A stretch of DNA of 64,000 bases from SIG607 sp045601805 (GCA_045601805.1 JAZSAJ010000046.1:47276-111275); one strand, 5' to 3'. Counted from the first letter of the stretch, positions 42,746 through 51,697 are shown. Notes: generated from the sequence alone by a model not told the origin. Translations and numbers: made by a program.

Positions 42746-43492
42746 ATGCCAAGACAGGCGAGAAAAAAGAGTAGCGTAGGGATATATCATATAATGTTAC
42801 GCGGTGTAAATCAGCAACAGATATTTGAAGACTGCGAGGACTGTGACAAGTTCCTGCAGGTTTTAAAAGACTGTAAGGCAATAAGTGAGTTTAAATTATT
42901 TGCTTATTGCCTTATGGGAAATCATATACATATTTTGTTGCAAGAAAAAAATGAATCATTAGATTTATTGATGAAACGAATTGAAAACAAATTTGTATAT
43001 TGGTATAACATAAAATATCAAAGAACAGGGCATTTGTTCCAAGATAGATTTAAAAGCGAACCGATTGAGGATGATACATATTTTTTGACTGTGTTAAGGT
43101 ACATACACCAAAACCCAATTAGAGCTGGAATTTGCAAAAATGTAGCGGATTATGAGAACAGTAGCTATAATGAGTATTTCAAAAGTAGTGATTTTGTAGA
43201 TATTGGTTATGTGTTTGATATAATTTCAAAAGATGAGTTTATTGCATTTAATAACGAAAAGGCGTCTGAAACTTGTTTAGATATTCAGGACAAGCCAACA
43301 ATTAAAGTTACTGATGAGCAAGCAAAAAGGATAATTGAAAAATATTCAAAGTGCAAAAGCGTTGCAGAATTTCAAGCGTTGGATATTAAAACGCGGGATA
43401 AATATTTAAAATATTTTAAGAAAAAAGGAATTTCTATAAGACAAATTAGCAGACTTACGGGGACGAGTTATTATTTAGTTCAAAAAATTTAA
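42746..43492 (+). CDS. REP-associated tyrosine transposase (Y1/HUH, IS200-like)
   Basis: RAYTs are single-strand DNA nucleases that bind and cut REP hairpins and are thought to mobilise them. The 248-residue protein starts PRQARKKSSVGIYHIMLRGVNQQQ, has the HUH motif GNHIHILL (about residue 55) and the catalytic Tyr in VLRYIHQNPIRAG, all intact. About 80 C-terminal residues end in a helix-turn-helix-like KKGISIRQISRLTGTSYYLVQK. The stop codon abuts REP2. The gene appears complete, so the system could be active. Confidence 0.92.
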   Translation: MPRQARKKSSVGIYHIMLRGVNQQQIFEDCEDCDKFLQVLKDCKAISEFKLFAYCLMGNHIHILLQEKNESLDLLMKRIENKFVYWYNIKYQRTGHLFQDRFKSEPIEDDTYFLTVLRYIHQNPIRAGICKNVADYENSSYNEYFKSSDFVDIGYVFDIISKDEFIAFNNEKASETCLDIQDKPTIKVTDEQAKRIIEKYSKCKSVAEFQALDIKTRDKYLKYFKKKGISIRQISRLTGTSYYLVQKI

Positions 43493-43520
43493 CCAATCAG
43501 AGAACCGTCCCCTGATTGGT
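43492..43520 (-). repeat. REP element 2 (right end of the RAYT unit)
   Basis: The 8-bp stem ACCAATCA/TGATTGGT encloses AGAACCGTCCCC (43501-43512), the reverse complement of the REP core. The left arm begins in the RAYT stop codon. Confidence 0.82.
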
Positions 43521-43589
43521 ACACCAATTCCTAAAAATATACTTGATACTTCTTCCATAGAGAAAGTATTTAAAAAAGGTGAGTTTATT

Positions 43590-43910
43590 GTGGTTGATGA
43601 TTCTGAAAAATATAATCAATTGCTAAATAAAGTGATGCTCAATCCCGTATATATCGAAAATCCGTGCTATGTTGAGAATGGCTTTGAGCATGGTCGGTTT
43701 TGGTATACAGCCGAATTTTTAGGTACTGATGGAGAAAAAAACAAAAAAGCAGAAGCTTTAGATAAGCTTTTTAATAGCTTAAAGAAATATATAAAAACGA
43801 ATTTTATTCTTTCAAAGGATAAATTTGCATACATTGGTCCCGATGCTTATAAGAAGTATCTTTTGGGAACTTTTGTGCCTTGTTCTGGGAAAAATCCCAT
43901 TTTATTCTAA
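43590..43910 (+). CDS. Small hypothetical protein, possibly 5'-truncated by REP/RAYT insertion
   Basis: The 106-residue frame from a GTG codon (about seven bases after AAGGTGAG) has no recognised domain. It is mixed-charge with YIENPCYVENGFEHGRFWYTAEF and KKAEALDKLFNSLKKYIKT. The same frame is open for about 30 codons further upstream, through REP2, and reads sensibly (TPIPKNILDTSSIEKVF), so the original start may have been lost when the RAYT unit arrived. It ends just before REP3. Confidence 0.5.
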   Translation: MVDDSEKYNQLLNKVMLNPVYIENPCYVENGFEHGRFWYTAEFLGTDGEKNKKAEALDKLFNSLKKYIKTNFILSKDKFAYIGPDAYKKYLLGTFVPCSGKNPILF

Positions 43911-43913
43911 TGG

Positions 43914-43937
43914 CAATCAGAGGACGGTTCTGGTAGG
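43914..43937 (+). repeat. REP element 3, degenerate
   Basis: CAATCA followed by GAGGACGGTTCT (one change from the core) but with no matching right arm; a decayed or half REP directly after the small hypothetical gene. Confidence 0.6.
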
Positions 43938-43974
43938 ACAAGGGTGAGTTTTAATGTTGTGCGTAAATTTTAGC

Positions 43975-43999
43975 ACACAAAAGAACCGTCCCCTTGTGT
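43975..43999 (-). repeat. REP element 4
   Basis: The 6-bp stem ACACAA/TTGTGT encloses AGAACCGTCCCC (43982-43993), the inverted core. Its stem sequence differs from REP1 and REP2. Confidence 0.75.
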
Positions 44000-44030
44000 T
44001 CGATAAAATTATTTGGGCGGTGTGGCCAAA

Positions 44031-44414
44031 ATGAAAACAATATGGGTTTCTTTAATACTTCTTGTAATTAATTTTTTCTCTGTGTGTGGTATAGCTACAT
44101 TAGGCTTGCAGGATCATCTAACAATGTTAATTTATATTGTGCCAATTTTTCTGGAATTTGTTTTGGCTTTGTTGTGGACTCGAAAAAATTACTTAAAGTG
44201 CAAGAAGGTTCTTATTGGAAGATTGTTGATTTTTAGTGTGTTGTTGGTATTGGTGGCTTTTTATTTTCTGTTCACAAGTAAAGATGTTACTGACATTCTT
44301 GCAGTGGGTGTATTTGGAATTTTTTTCAACATATTGCCATATTTATTCGGTATTTTATGTTTTCATCTTTATATTAGGAGAGGGGATAGGACAGGGGACG
44401 GTTCTCTGTGTTGA
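44031..44414 (+). CDS. Small membrane protein of unknown function inside the REP region
   Basis: The 127-residue protein has four predicted membrane helices: WVSLILLVINFFSVCGIATL, LIYIVPIFLEFVLALLW, LIGRLLIFSVLLVLVAFYFLF and FGIFFNILPYLFGILCFHLYI. An in-frame TTG at 44013 is an alternative start; the ATG at 44031 is preferred. Its last codons (RRGDRTGDGSLC) are encoded by REP5, so the natural C-terminus was probably replaced. It sits between REP4 and REP5 and may be cargo or a resident gene. Confidence 0.5.
   Translation: MKTIWVSLILLVINFFSVCGIATLGLQDHLTMLIYIVPIFLEFVLALLWTRKNYLKCKKVLIGRLLIFSVLLVLVAFYFLFTSKDVTDILAVGVFGIFFNILPYLFGILCFHLYIRRGDRTGDGSLC
44389..44410 (+). repeat. REP element 5
   Basis: ACAG/CTGT flank the core GGGGACGGTTCT (44394-44405). 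The element overlaps the 3' end of the small membrane protein gene. Confidence 0.7.
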
Positions 44415-44420
44415 CAAATT

Positions 44421-44452
44421 AAAAGCAGTGAACGAAAGTTCACTGCTTTTTT
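44421..44452. terminator. Bidirectional intrinsic terminator
   Basis: The 13-bp perfect stem AAAAGCAGTGAAC/GTTCACTGCTTTT with loop GAAA ends the engB operon on the minus strand and REP-region transcripts on the plus strand. Confidence 0.9.
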
Positions 44453-45032
44453 ATATTAGTTCTTCAATTTGGTTTAAAATTTCCTTTGTGCCGTTGCCGT
44501 TTAGTGCTGAAAAGGGGATTATGTTTACGCCGTCGGCGAATTTGCCCAGTTGCTCTTTAATGTTAGCAAGGTTTTGGTTAAATTCCGTTTTATTAAGTTT
44601 ATCGCTTTTGGTAAGAACAATAGAATAGGGGATATTCATTTGATACATAAAATCTAACATAGACATATCAAAATCGGTTGGATTATGGCGCATATCAATT
44701 AACTGAAAAACAAGTTTAATATTACGCCCTGAATTAAAATACCCCTCCATAAGCGTGGACCAACGGTCTTTTTCGGCAAATGGTACTTTTGCATAACCAT
44801 ATCCCGGTAAATCAACAAAGCGAACTGAATCAACCTTATAAAAATTTATGGTAACGGTTTTGCCGGGTTTTGTGCTAACCCTTGCAAGATTTTTGCGGTT
44901 GGTTAGTTTGTTTATAAGCGATGATTTGCCAACATTACTTCTGCCCGAAAAACAAAATTCGGGCAAATCGCTTGTGCCTAATTGGGCAAAGGTGCCGTAC
45001 GCTTTTTCAAAACAAGCATTGTTTAAATTCAT
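44451..45032 (-). CDS. engB: Ribosome biogenesis GTPase EngB/YsxC
   Basis: EngB is an essential TRAFAC GTPase for 50S assembly. The 193-residue protein has G1 GRSNVGKSSLINKL, G3 DLPGYGYAKV and G4 TKSDK, and the N-terminal ACFEKAYGTFAQLG. It follows lon by nine bases, the common Firmicutes lon-ysxC order. Confidence 0.96.
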   Translation of the reverse strand: MNLNNACFEKAYGTFAQLGTSDLPEFCFSGRSNVGKSSLINKLTNRKNLARVSTKPGKTVTINFYKVDSVRFVDLPGYGYAKVPFAEKDRWSTLMEGYFNSGRNIKLVFQLIDMRHNPTDFDMSMLDFMYQMNIPYSIVLTKSDKLNKTEFNQNLANIKEQLGKFADGVNIIPFSALNGNGTKEILNQIEELI

Positions 45033-45041
45033 TTTTTTACC

Positions 45042-47366
45042 TCACAGTAAAGCGTGTTCAATAACTTCGTCTTCGCTTTTAACGGGAATAAACTGTATAG
45101 CATTTTTTACAACGGGGTCAATGGTTTCAAGGTCGGGAATATTATCAAAGGGGATAATAACCTTTTTAACACCGCCGCGGTATGCCGCAATAGATTTTTC
45201 TTTTAGTCCGCCAATAGCCAAAACTCTGCCGCGAATTGTTATTTCGCCCGTCATTGCAATATCGCGTTTAATTGGACGGTTGGTAAGCGCCGAAACAAGC
45301 GCGGTGGTCATTGTAATACCGGCGCTTGGGCCGTCTTTTGGAATGGCGGCTTCGGTGGCGTGAATGTGAATGTCTTTTTCTTTGTAAAAATCACTGTTAA
45401 TGCCAAATTTATCACAGCGCGAACGAACATAAGTTACCGCCGCCTTTGCCGATTCTTGCATAACATCACCAAGTGAACCGGTTAAAACAAGTTTGCCCGT
45501 GCCGGGCACAGCCGTTGCTTCAATTTGCATAATTTCACCGCCAACGCTTGTCCAAGCAAGGCCGTTTATAATGCCAACTTCGTTATCCTTGTTAATAACT
45601 TCGGGGCGGTATTTGTGGGCGCCAAGCATTTTAATAATTTCTTTGCTGTCTACCTTTACACATTCACTGCTTTTTTCAACAATAAGTTTTGCGCATTTAC
45701 GGCAAACCTTACCAATAGTGCGGTCTAAATTTCTAACACCTGCTTCGCGGGTGTAATAATCAATAATATCGTAAAGTGCACTGTCTTTAATTTTGCAGTT
45801 GTCTTTGCTTAAACCGTGCTTTGCAATTTGTTTTTTAATTAAATGGCGTTTGGCAATATTAAACTTTTCTTCACGCGTGTAACTTGTAAGTTCAATAAGT
45901 TCTAATCTATCAAGCAAAGCAGGGGGAATGGTGTCAACGGTATTTGCAGTTGTTAAAAATAGTGCCCCGCTTAAATCATAGGGAATATCAATATAATGGT
46001 CAACAAAAGAATGGTTTTGTTCGCCGTCTAAAACTTCCAAAAGTGCTGCGGCGGGGTCACCCTTATAATCCTTGCCAAGTTTGTCAATTTCATCAAGCAA
46101 AATAAGGGGGTTAGAAGTTTTTGTACTTGATATTGCCGAAATAATTTTACCCGGCATTGCGCCAATATAGGTTCTTCTGTGACCGCGAATGTCGGCTTCG
46201 TCGCTTATACCGCCAAGCGAAACGCGTGCGAATTTTCGGCCCATACATTCGGCAATGGTTTTGCCAATAGAAGTTTTACCAACACCCGGAGGGCCAACCA
46301 AACAAATAATTTGCCCTGCGCTTTGGGGCGCTAAGGTGCAAACACTTAACATTTCAAGAATACGCTCTTTAACTTTTTCCATTCCGTAAAAATCGCGGTT
46401 TAGAATTTTAGCGGATGCGTTAATGTTAATTTTGGTTTCATTTGTTTCATTCCAAGGCAAATTTAAACAAATATCTAAATAATTTCTAACCACAGTTGCT
46501 TCTTGTGAGCCCTGTGGCATTTTTATTAGTTTGTTTAACTCGTGTGTTAACTTTTGCTTAACTTCATCGCTTGCCGATAAATTGGCAATTTTATCAAAAT
46601 ATACTTCGTCTTCGCCAATATCATCGCCGTAAAGTTCATTGTTAATGGCCTTAATTTGTTCGCGCAAATAGTATTCGCGCTGGTTTTCGTCCATTTGGTG
46701 CTTAACATTTTCGGTAATTAAATTGTCAATTTTTAAAAGCTGACATTCTTTTTCAAGCAGTTTTAAAAGGATTTTTCCGCGCGAAACAGGGTTTGTTTGT
46801 TCAAGCACATACTGTTTGTCATCAATTGGGGCAGGAATATTGGCGGCAACATAATTGCTTAAATGCGCAAGGTCGTCGTCTGCCGCAACATTTAGCATAA
46901 TTTCATCGGAAATAGGCATTGGCAAAAGCGAAACATAGCGTTCAAACTCTGCCCTTATTTTTCTTGAAAGTGCTTCTTTGTAAGTTAAACTTTGACGCGC
47001 TTTTGTATCGTCAAGCAATACTGTTTTGCAAACCCAATATTTGCCGTTTTGAGTGCAAGAAACACGCTTTGCTTTATAAAGACAATCGCAAAGTACCTTA
47101 ATATTGTTTTGTGAAACTTTTAAAATTTGCGAAATTTTTGCAACCACGCCAATATCATAAATTTCGTTGGCTTTTGGGTCTTCGGTGCGAATATCTTTTT
47201 GCGCCGCTAAAAATATATACTGTTCACCGTTAATTGCGGTGTTTACGGCATTTACTGTAAGTTTTCTGCCGGCTTCAAAATGAAAGGGCAGTTTTGGAAA
47301 AGCTACCGTGCCGCGCAAAGCAATCATGGGCATGGTAACGATAGGGTTTTTGCCGGGAACTGACAT
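45042..47366 (-). CDS. lon: ATP-dependent protease Lon
   Basis: Lon degrades misfolded and regulatory proteins. The 774-residue protein has the N-terminal LON domain (IVTMPMIALRGTVAFPKLPFHFEAGR), the AAA+ module with GPPGVGKTSIGKT and LLDEIDKLG, and the C-terminal protease with catalytic Ser in PKDGPSAGITM and Lys in GLKEKSIAAYRGG. GGAGG precedes the ATG; the DUF2304 stop directly abuts it. The four upstream genes are for glycans, so lon is here read from a surface-glycan operon promoter unless an internal promoter exists. Confidence 0.97.
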   Translation of the reverse strand: MSVPGKNPIVTMPMIALRGTVAFPKLPFHFEAGRKLTVNAVNTAINGEQYIFLAAQKDIRTEDPKANEIYDIGVVAKISQILKVSQNNIKVLCDCLYKAKRVSCTQNGKYWVCKTVLLDDTKARQSLTYKEALSRKIRAEFERYVSLLPMPISDEIMLNVAADDDLAHLSNYVAANIPAPIDDKQYVLEQTNPVSRGKILLKLLEKECQLLKIDNLITENVKHQMDENQREYYLREQIKAINNELYGDDIGEDEVYFDKIANLSASDEVKQKLTHELNKLIKMPQGSQEATVVRNYLDICLNLPWNETNETKININASAKILNRDFYGMEKVKERILEMLSVCTLAPQSAGQIICLVGPPGVGKTSIGKTIAECMGRKFARVSLGGISDEADIRGHRRTYIGAMPGKIISAISSTKTSNPLILLDEIDKLGKDYKGDPAAALLEVLDGEQNHSFVDHYIDIPYDLSGALFLTTANTVDTIPPALLDRLELIELTSYTREEKFNIAKRHLIKKQIAKHGLSKDNCKIKDSALYDIIDYYTREAGVRNLDRTIGKVCRKCAKLIVEKSSECVKVDSKEIIKMLGAHKYRPEVINKDNEVGIINGLAWTSVGGEIMQIEATAVPGTGKLVLTGSLGDVMQESAKAAVTYVRSRCDKFGINSDFYKEKDIHIHATEAAIPKDGPSAGITMTTALVSALTNRPIKRDIAMTGEITIRGRVLAIGGLKEKSIAAYRGGVKKVIIPFDNIPDLETIDPVVKNAIQFIPVKSEDEVIEHALL

Positions 47367-47729
47367 TTATTTACCTCCAAAAGAGTTTTGGTTATCTTCT
47401 ATATCTTTCTTTAAAAGAGCAATTGTTTGAACAAGTTCTTTAATTTGTTTATGCTGTTTTGAAACAATAGCGGTAAGGGAAATTAAAATAAGCAAAATTA
47501 AAAAAATTGCCATTAAGAATACCGCATTTACAACATACTCAATACCAAGCAAATGGGTAACTACTTCTAATGCTTTTGGAAAAAGCGCCATTAAAAACAA
47601 AACAACAGCCGAAAATAGCCAAAGAAGTGTGTATTTTAAGTTTAAAGTCTTTTTGCGTAAAAAAACAAGAATAACTGCGGTGTAAACTAAAACACCTGCT
47701 ATAAGCGAAATTCTAAGCGCTAAACTCAT
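47367..47729 (-). CDS. DUF2304 membrane protein
   Basis: A 120-residue protein with three membrane helices (SLIAGVLVYTAVILVFL; YTLLWLFSAVVLFLMALF; AVFLMAIFLILLILISLTAIV) and a charged cytoplasmic tail that may form a coiled coil (KQHKQIKELVQTIALLKKDI). DUF2304 genes regularly pair with GT2 glycosyltransferases like the one upstream, which they overlap by four bases here. The role is probably to assist polyprenyl-phosphate-sugar synthesis or flipping; this is inference from pairing. Confidence 0.8.
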   Translation of the reverse strand: MSLALRISLIAGVLVYTAVILVFLRKKTLNLKYTLLWLFSAVVLFLMALFPKALEVVTHLLGIEYVVNAVFLMAIFLILLILISLTAIVSKQHKQIKELVQTIALLKKDIEDNQNSFGGK

Positions 47730-48433
47730 TTGTTTTTACCTCCGCTGAAAGTTAATCTAAAAAGAATAATGGTAAGCGAAACTTTAATCATATAGTAAAT
47801 TGATTTTAAAGGGCTAATTGAAGAAACACCGCCTGCGCGCTCGTTCATAATAACGGGGATTTCCTTTATTTTTGCACCGCTTAATTTTGCGGTTATAATT
47901 GCTTCGGGTTCGGGGTAATCGTCGGCATAGTTTTCGGAATAAATTTTTATAAGTTTTCTATTTACCGCGCGGTAACCGCTGGTAACATCTTTTACCTTAA
48001 CACCGCAGCAAAGTTTAATTAAAAAACTTAAAAATTTAATGCCAAATCTTCTTAAACCGCTTGACTGAAACCCCTCGTTTGTAATAAAACGGGAGCCAAT
48101 AGTAGCGTCACACTCACCGTTAATTAACGGCTTAATAAGTTTGTCTAAAAATTCGGGGTTGTGTTGGCCGTCGCCATCCATTTGAACAGCAAAATCGTAA
48201 CCTTTTTCCAAAGCGTATTTGTAACCCGTTTGCACACCGCCGCCAATTCCCAAATTATAGGGCAAAGAAATGTAATTATATCCGTTCTTTTGGCAAATTT
48301 TTTCGGTGTTATCACTTGAACAGTCGTTTACAATAACATAATCGTATTTCGGGTAATTTTTTATTAGGTTGTTTATTACCTTTTCAATATTTTCCTGTTC
48401 GTTAAAAGCGGGAATAATTATAAGAGTTTTCAT
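47726..48433 (-). CDS. Family 2 glycosyltransferase, dolichyl/polyprenyl-phosphate sugar synthase-like
   Basis: The 235-residue GT-A enzyme starts KTLIIIPAFNEQENIEKVI and has DYVIVNDCSSDNT and the metal-binding FAVQMDGDGQHNPEFL, as in DPM1-type enzymes that transfer a hexose to polyprenyl phosphate. It lacks C-terminal membrane helices, which may be supplied by the DUF2304 partner. Start and stop overlap neighbours by four bases (ATGA type). Confidence 0.88.
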   Translation of the reverse strand: MKTLIIIPAFNEQENIEKVINNLIKNYPKYDYVIVNDCSSDNTEKICQKNGYNYISLPYNLGIGGGVQTGYKYALEKGYDFAVQMDGDGQHNPEFLDKLIKPLINGECDATIGSRFITNEGFQSSGLRRFGIKFLSFLIKLCCGVKVKDVTSGYRAVNRKLIKIYSENYADDYPEPEAIITAKLSGAKIKEIPVIMNERAGGVSSISPLKSIYYMIKVSLTIILFRLTFSGGKNK

Positions 48434-49572
48434 TTTAAATCTCCTAAAATTTCTATAATTTTACTCGCAGTATTTTTGAAAGTAAAATCACTAATTAAGC
48501 GGTTATAACTTTTTTCGGTTGCGGTTTTAATATATTCGGTGTCATCAATAACTTCCGCCAAAGCGTTATAAATTTCTTCTTCGGTGTTGGTTTTGGTTAT
48601 AACGCCAAAACTTTTATCGGTAATAAGTTCTACCGCTCCGCTGTTTTGGGTGGTTATAACAAGCGTTTTTGTGGCAATGGCTTCAAGTACCGAAGTAGAC
48701 ATACCCTCTGAAACCGACGGCAAACAGAAAATATCGCTTTCTTTAAGCAACGAAATAACTTCTTTAAAACCTAAACGCCCAAGCAAAATAATGTTTTTGC
48801 TTTGCAGTTTTTTTAGGTTTTCATATTCAATTCCGTCACCCGCAATAAACAAATAAACATCGTTACGGTCAAGCGAATTTACGGCATTTATAAGCTGGTA
48901 AATGCCTTTTTCTTTTATAAGACGGCCTGTAAAGGTAATAACCTTGTCGCTTTCTTTTAAGTTGTAAATATTTTTATAAGAAAGGGAAGTTGTATTAAGA
49001 ATATCGTTAATTTCATTTATGTCAACGCTGTTGTATAATACACCGTTTGATTTAATTCCAAAATGACCGCTCCAAGCACCTGCTGTGCCCGAAACACCGT
49101 AATAATTTTTGCAGTAAAGTTTTAAAACGGCAGTATGAAGATGTTCGTAAATACCGCCCAAAAAGTCAAACAGTTTGTTGTTTACCGAAAGGTGCGAAGA
49201 GCCGTGTTCAATAACAAAGCATTTAATGTTTCTTTTCTTTGCAATTTTTGCGGCATAAATGCTGTGGGTATAAAACCTGGCGTTAATTATAAATAAATCA
49301 AAATCTTCTTGGTTTAAAAATGTGTCAATTTCTTTAAATACTTCGTTTCTTTTGTGAATTGGGTAGCGTGCATTTAAAAGGTTAATGCAAGGAATTCGTA
49401 AAATTTTTAAACCGTAGTCGGTAGTTTCTTCTTTGCCCAAATTAAAAACATCATTGGTAACAAGGGTAACCGTGTGACCCATTTTAATAAGTTCGCGTGA
49501 TATATAGTAACAGTATCTTTCTATACCGCCAATGTTTGGCAAATAGTTTGCGGCAAAAATGCAAATGTTCAT
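48430..49572 (-). CDS. Family 4 glycosyltransferase
   Basis: The 380-residue GT-B protein has the acceptor-side YLPNIGGIERYCYYISREL and the donor-side VITFTGRLIKEKGIYQLI and LPSVSEGMSTSVLEAIATKTLVI, with the EX7E-like pair. It probably adds a hexose to a surface glycan or lipid carrier. It overlaps the GT2 gene by four bases and lies 12 bases after the DUF2142 gene. Confidence 0.9.
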   Translation of the reverse strand: MNICIFAANYLPNIGGIERYCYYISRELIKMGHTVTLVTNDVFNLGKEETTDYGLKILRIPCINLLNARYPIHKRNEVFKEIDTFLNQEDFDLFIINARFYTHSIYAAKIAKKRNIKCFVIEHGSSHLSVNNKLFDFLGGIYEHLHTAVLKLYCKNYYGVSGTAGAWSGHFGIKSNGVLYNSVDINEINDILNTTSLSYKNIYNLKESDKVITFTGRLIKEKGIYQLINAVNSLDRNDVYLFIAGDGIEYENLKKLQSKNIILLGRLGFKEVISLLKESDIFCLPSVSEGMSTSVLEAIATKTLVITTQNSGAVELITDKSFGVITKTNTEEEIYNALAEVIDDTEYIKTATEKSYNRLISDFTFKNTASKIIEILGDLK

Positions 49573-49584
49573 AAATTTCTCCTG

Positions 49585-51555
49585 TTAAATGCAATAAATA
49601 TAAGAAATAGAAGTAAGCAAAATAACGGTGTTTAAAAATACGCTTAAAAACAGTAATAAATTTTCGCTGTTTTTCTTAATGGTAATACTGTTGTTTCTTA
49701 TTGCCAAGAAAATTAAGGGCAGGGCAGGAATAAAATATCTTCCCTGAACGCCCAATACCATTCCGCTTCCTTTTGGCGTGTGGTCAATAAGCAAAAGCAG
49801 TTCAATAAGCAAAAATGCAACACAGAACAGCAAAACCGAATAAAGCCGTTCATAAGGTTTAAGGGGTTTCGGCTCATTTTCGCTTCGCATAAAACAAACA
49901 AACAAAAGAACAATATAGGGCATACAAAGCAGCCACGGAATTTCAAGCTGAAACCAACCGAAATACGCCACCATTGATTTTAAATAAAAGTCACCCAAAT
50001 TAACAATAGAATTAAAAATTAGCAAAGCAGTTTCTTTTAGGTGGGTAAGTACATAAGAAATTGAATAGCCCTCGCTTAAACTGTTTGTAACCGAATCGGA
50101 AGTTAATTTGCTTGTGTTTGCAAACTGTAAAACAAGTATTGAAACTACTGCAATAATACCAAGCAAAACCTTAAACAAGAAGTGCAGTTTAGGTGTTTTA
50201 AAGTTTTCTTTTGGAATAATTAAAACTATTGCCGCCACCGCAATATAAACAACCTTGTGCGGAACAGCAAGGCAAATTAAAACAGCCAATAAAAGCAGTT
50301 CTTTAATTCCAATCTTCGTTTCGCTAAAACTTAATTTCATAATATAAGTAAATAAAAGCAAAACTGCCGAAAAAGTGAAAACATCGTAAGAGTTAGACGC
50401 CATAATATGAAGATTTATTGGCAGTAACGCAATAGCCGATAGCGAAACTTTGCCAAACGGCACAATTTTTATGCTAAAACAAAGCGCCAAAACAAATAGC
50501 AAAATATTAAAAATTCTGCCCATTTGGAATGTCCAATAGGCACTTAGCCCTATAAGACGGGCTATTGTTATGCCAAAAGCATTTGCGGCATAAACAATGT
50601 TTTTGCCTTCAATAAAAGAGTTTTCGGTGATTATCATTTCTTTGCTTTTGCAGAGCAAATAATTGTTTTCTTGGGTAAAAGCATATTCTTCACTGCCAAG
50701 GGCAATAGAAGATTTCTTTACAAATTCGGCGTCTTCTGCGCGCATTTTAATTCCGTTTTGAGTGTCACCGCTATTAAACATCATTACATTAGAAATGTGG
50801 TAAGCGGTTGTGTAATGAAGCGGTTCATCGGGCACAGAAGATGGGGTAAATACAAAAATATAAAACAAACACAGCACAAAAGCAGAAAAAGCCGTTTTAG
50901 CGGCAAAGGAAAACTTTTTACTGTTAATTATAAAAGTAAATACCGTTAAAAACAAAATACAAAGTGCAAAAATACAAACATAAAGTGTGGTGGAAGCGGA
51001 TTTTTTGTCGGTTCTTAAATCAATAACTGCATTTGTGTTTATTGCTTGTCCGTTAAGTGTTGCAGTTGCGTTGTCAACTAATACGGTTTTGTTGGCGGCA
51101 ATAACAAACCCCTCTTTTGTAAAATCGGTTATACGAAGGGTTAGTTTGTTTTCACCCTCGCTCCTGATTTCGGCAGGGAGTGAAATATATGTGTATTTAT
51201 CTAAAACAACATCTTGGCTTTTAATTGTTTTAGAAAACAACTTTTCACCGCACTCAATATCAATGTTAATAAAACCGTCAACATCGTTTACATTGTTTAA
51301 TGTAAAAAGCAACCCTAATTTTTCATAACTAAAATCGGCGACTTCATATTCCTGAACAAATAAATCGCCGTTTTTTAACTTAATTTCATCGTCAAAAGCG
51401 GTAATGCCGCCAATGGTTTCAGATTTTTTTGGAATATTAGCGCTGCCTTTTACTTTAAACAAAAATAATGCTGTTCCTAAAAGAACAACACAAAGTACAA
51501 GCGATAAAAAACCAATAATAGTTTTATTTTTTTTAATAAAATCAAGCGTTTTCAA
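49585..51555 (-). CDS. DUF2142 multi-spanning membrane protein, glycosyltransferase-like
   Basis: The 656-residue protein has an N-terminal helix, a beta-rich extracytoplasmic domain of about 170 residues, then about ten helices. The sequence SSVPDEPLHYTTAYHISN after the second helix is the DUF2142 signature and resembles GT-C enzymes with acidic loop residues. The TTG at 51555 is chosen as start because AAGGCGGTG lies just upstream; the longer ATG at 51597 falls inside the -10 of the promoter. It probably transfers a polyprenyl-linked sugar outside the membrane. Confidence 0.8.
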   Translation of the reverse strand: MKTLDFIKKNKTIIGFLSLVLCVVLLGTALFLFKVKGSANIPKKSETIGGITAFDDEIKLKNGDLFVQEYEVADFSYEKLGLLFTLNNVNDVDGFINIDIECGEKLFSKTIKSQDVVLDKYTYISLPAEIRSEGENKLTLRITDFTKEGFVIAANKTVLVDNATATLNGQAINTNAVIDLRTDKKSASTTLYVCIFALCILFLTVFTFIINSKKFSFAAKTAFSAFVLCLFYIFVFTPSSVPDEPLHYTTAYHISNVMMFNSGDTQNGIKMRAEDAEFVKKSSIALGSEEYAFTQENNYLLCKSKEMIITENSFIEGKNIVYAANAFGITIARLIGLSAYWTFQMGRIFNILLFVLALCFSIKIVPFGKVSLSAIALLPINLHIMASNSYDVFTFSAVLLLFTYIMKLSFSETKIGIKELLLLAVLICLAVPHKVVYIAVAAIVLIIPKENFKTPKLHFLFKVLLGIIAVVSILVLQFANTSKLTSDSVTNSLSEGYSISYVLTHLKETALLIFNSIVNLGDFYLKSMVAYFGWFQLEIPWLLCMPYIVLLFVCFMRSENEPKPLKPYERLYSVLLFCVAFLLIELLLLIDHTPKGSGMVLGVQGRYFIPALPLIFLAIRNNSITIKKNSENLLLFLSVFLNTVILLTSISYIYCI

Positions 51556-51587
51556 ACAAACACCGCCTTTTATAAAAATACATATAC

Positions 51588-51616
51588 AGTATAGCATAAT
51601 ATTATATTATTTTCAA
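51588..51616 (-). promoter_or_regulatory. Promoter of the DUF2142-glycosyltransferase-lon-engB operon
   Basis: Read on the minus strand: TTGAAA, 17-bp spacer, TATACT. It excludes the longer ATG start of the first gene. Confidence 0.7.
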
Positions 51617-51639
51617 TCAATTTAAATAAGGAATTTTGG

Positions 51640-51668
51640 TTGACACCGCCATCTTTTTAAGATAAAAT
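51640..51668 (+). promoter_or_regulatory. Promoter of rpe
   Basis: TTGACA, 17-bp spacer and TAAAAT, divergent from the operon promoter on the other strand. Confidence 0.7.
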
Positions 51669-51697
51669 AAAAGCAAATGTTTAAGGAGATGAAAAAT

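Larger units (their letters stand above)
42675..43520 (+). mobile_element. REP-associated tyrosine transposase unit (REPtron-like)
   Basis: A RAYT gene is bracketed by REP hairpins with the same core in opposite orientation (42683-42694 direct, 43501-43512 inverted) and almost the same stem (CAATCA). No flanking target duplication is obvious. More REPs lie to 44.41 kb. Confidence 0.75.

Noticed and set aside
43440..43470. A further REP core (GGGGACGAGTT) near the end of the RAYT gene
   Set aside because: It matches only part of the core and encodes conserved residues of the helix-turn-helix; no hairpin is formed.
51556..51597. Longer DUF2142 protein starting at ATG 51597
   Set aside because: The ATG overlaps the -10 of a good promoter (TTGAAA-17-TATACT) and has no ribosome site, while AAGGCGGTG precedes TTG 51555.
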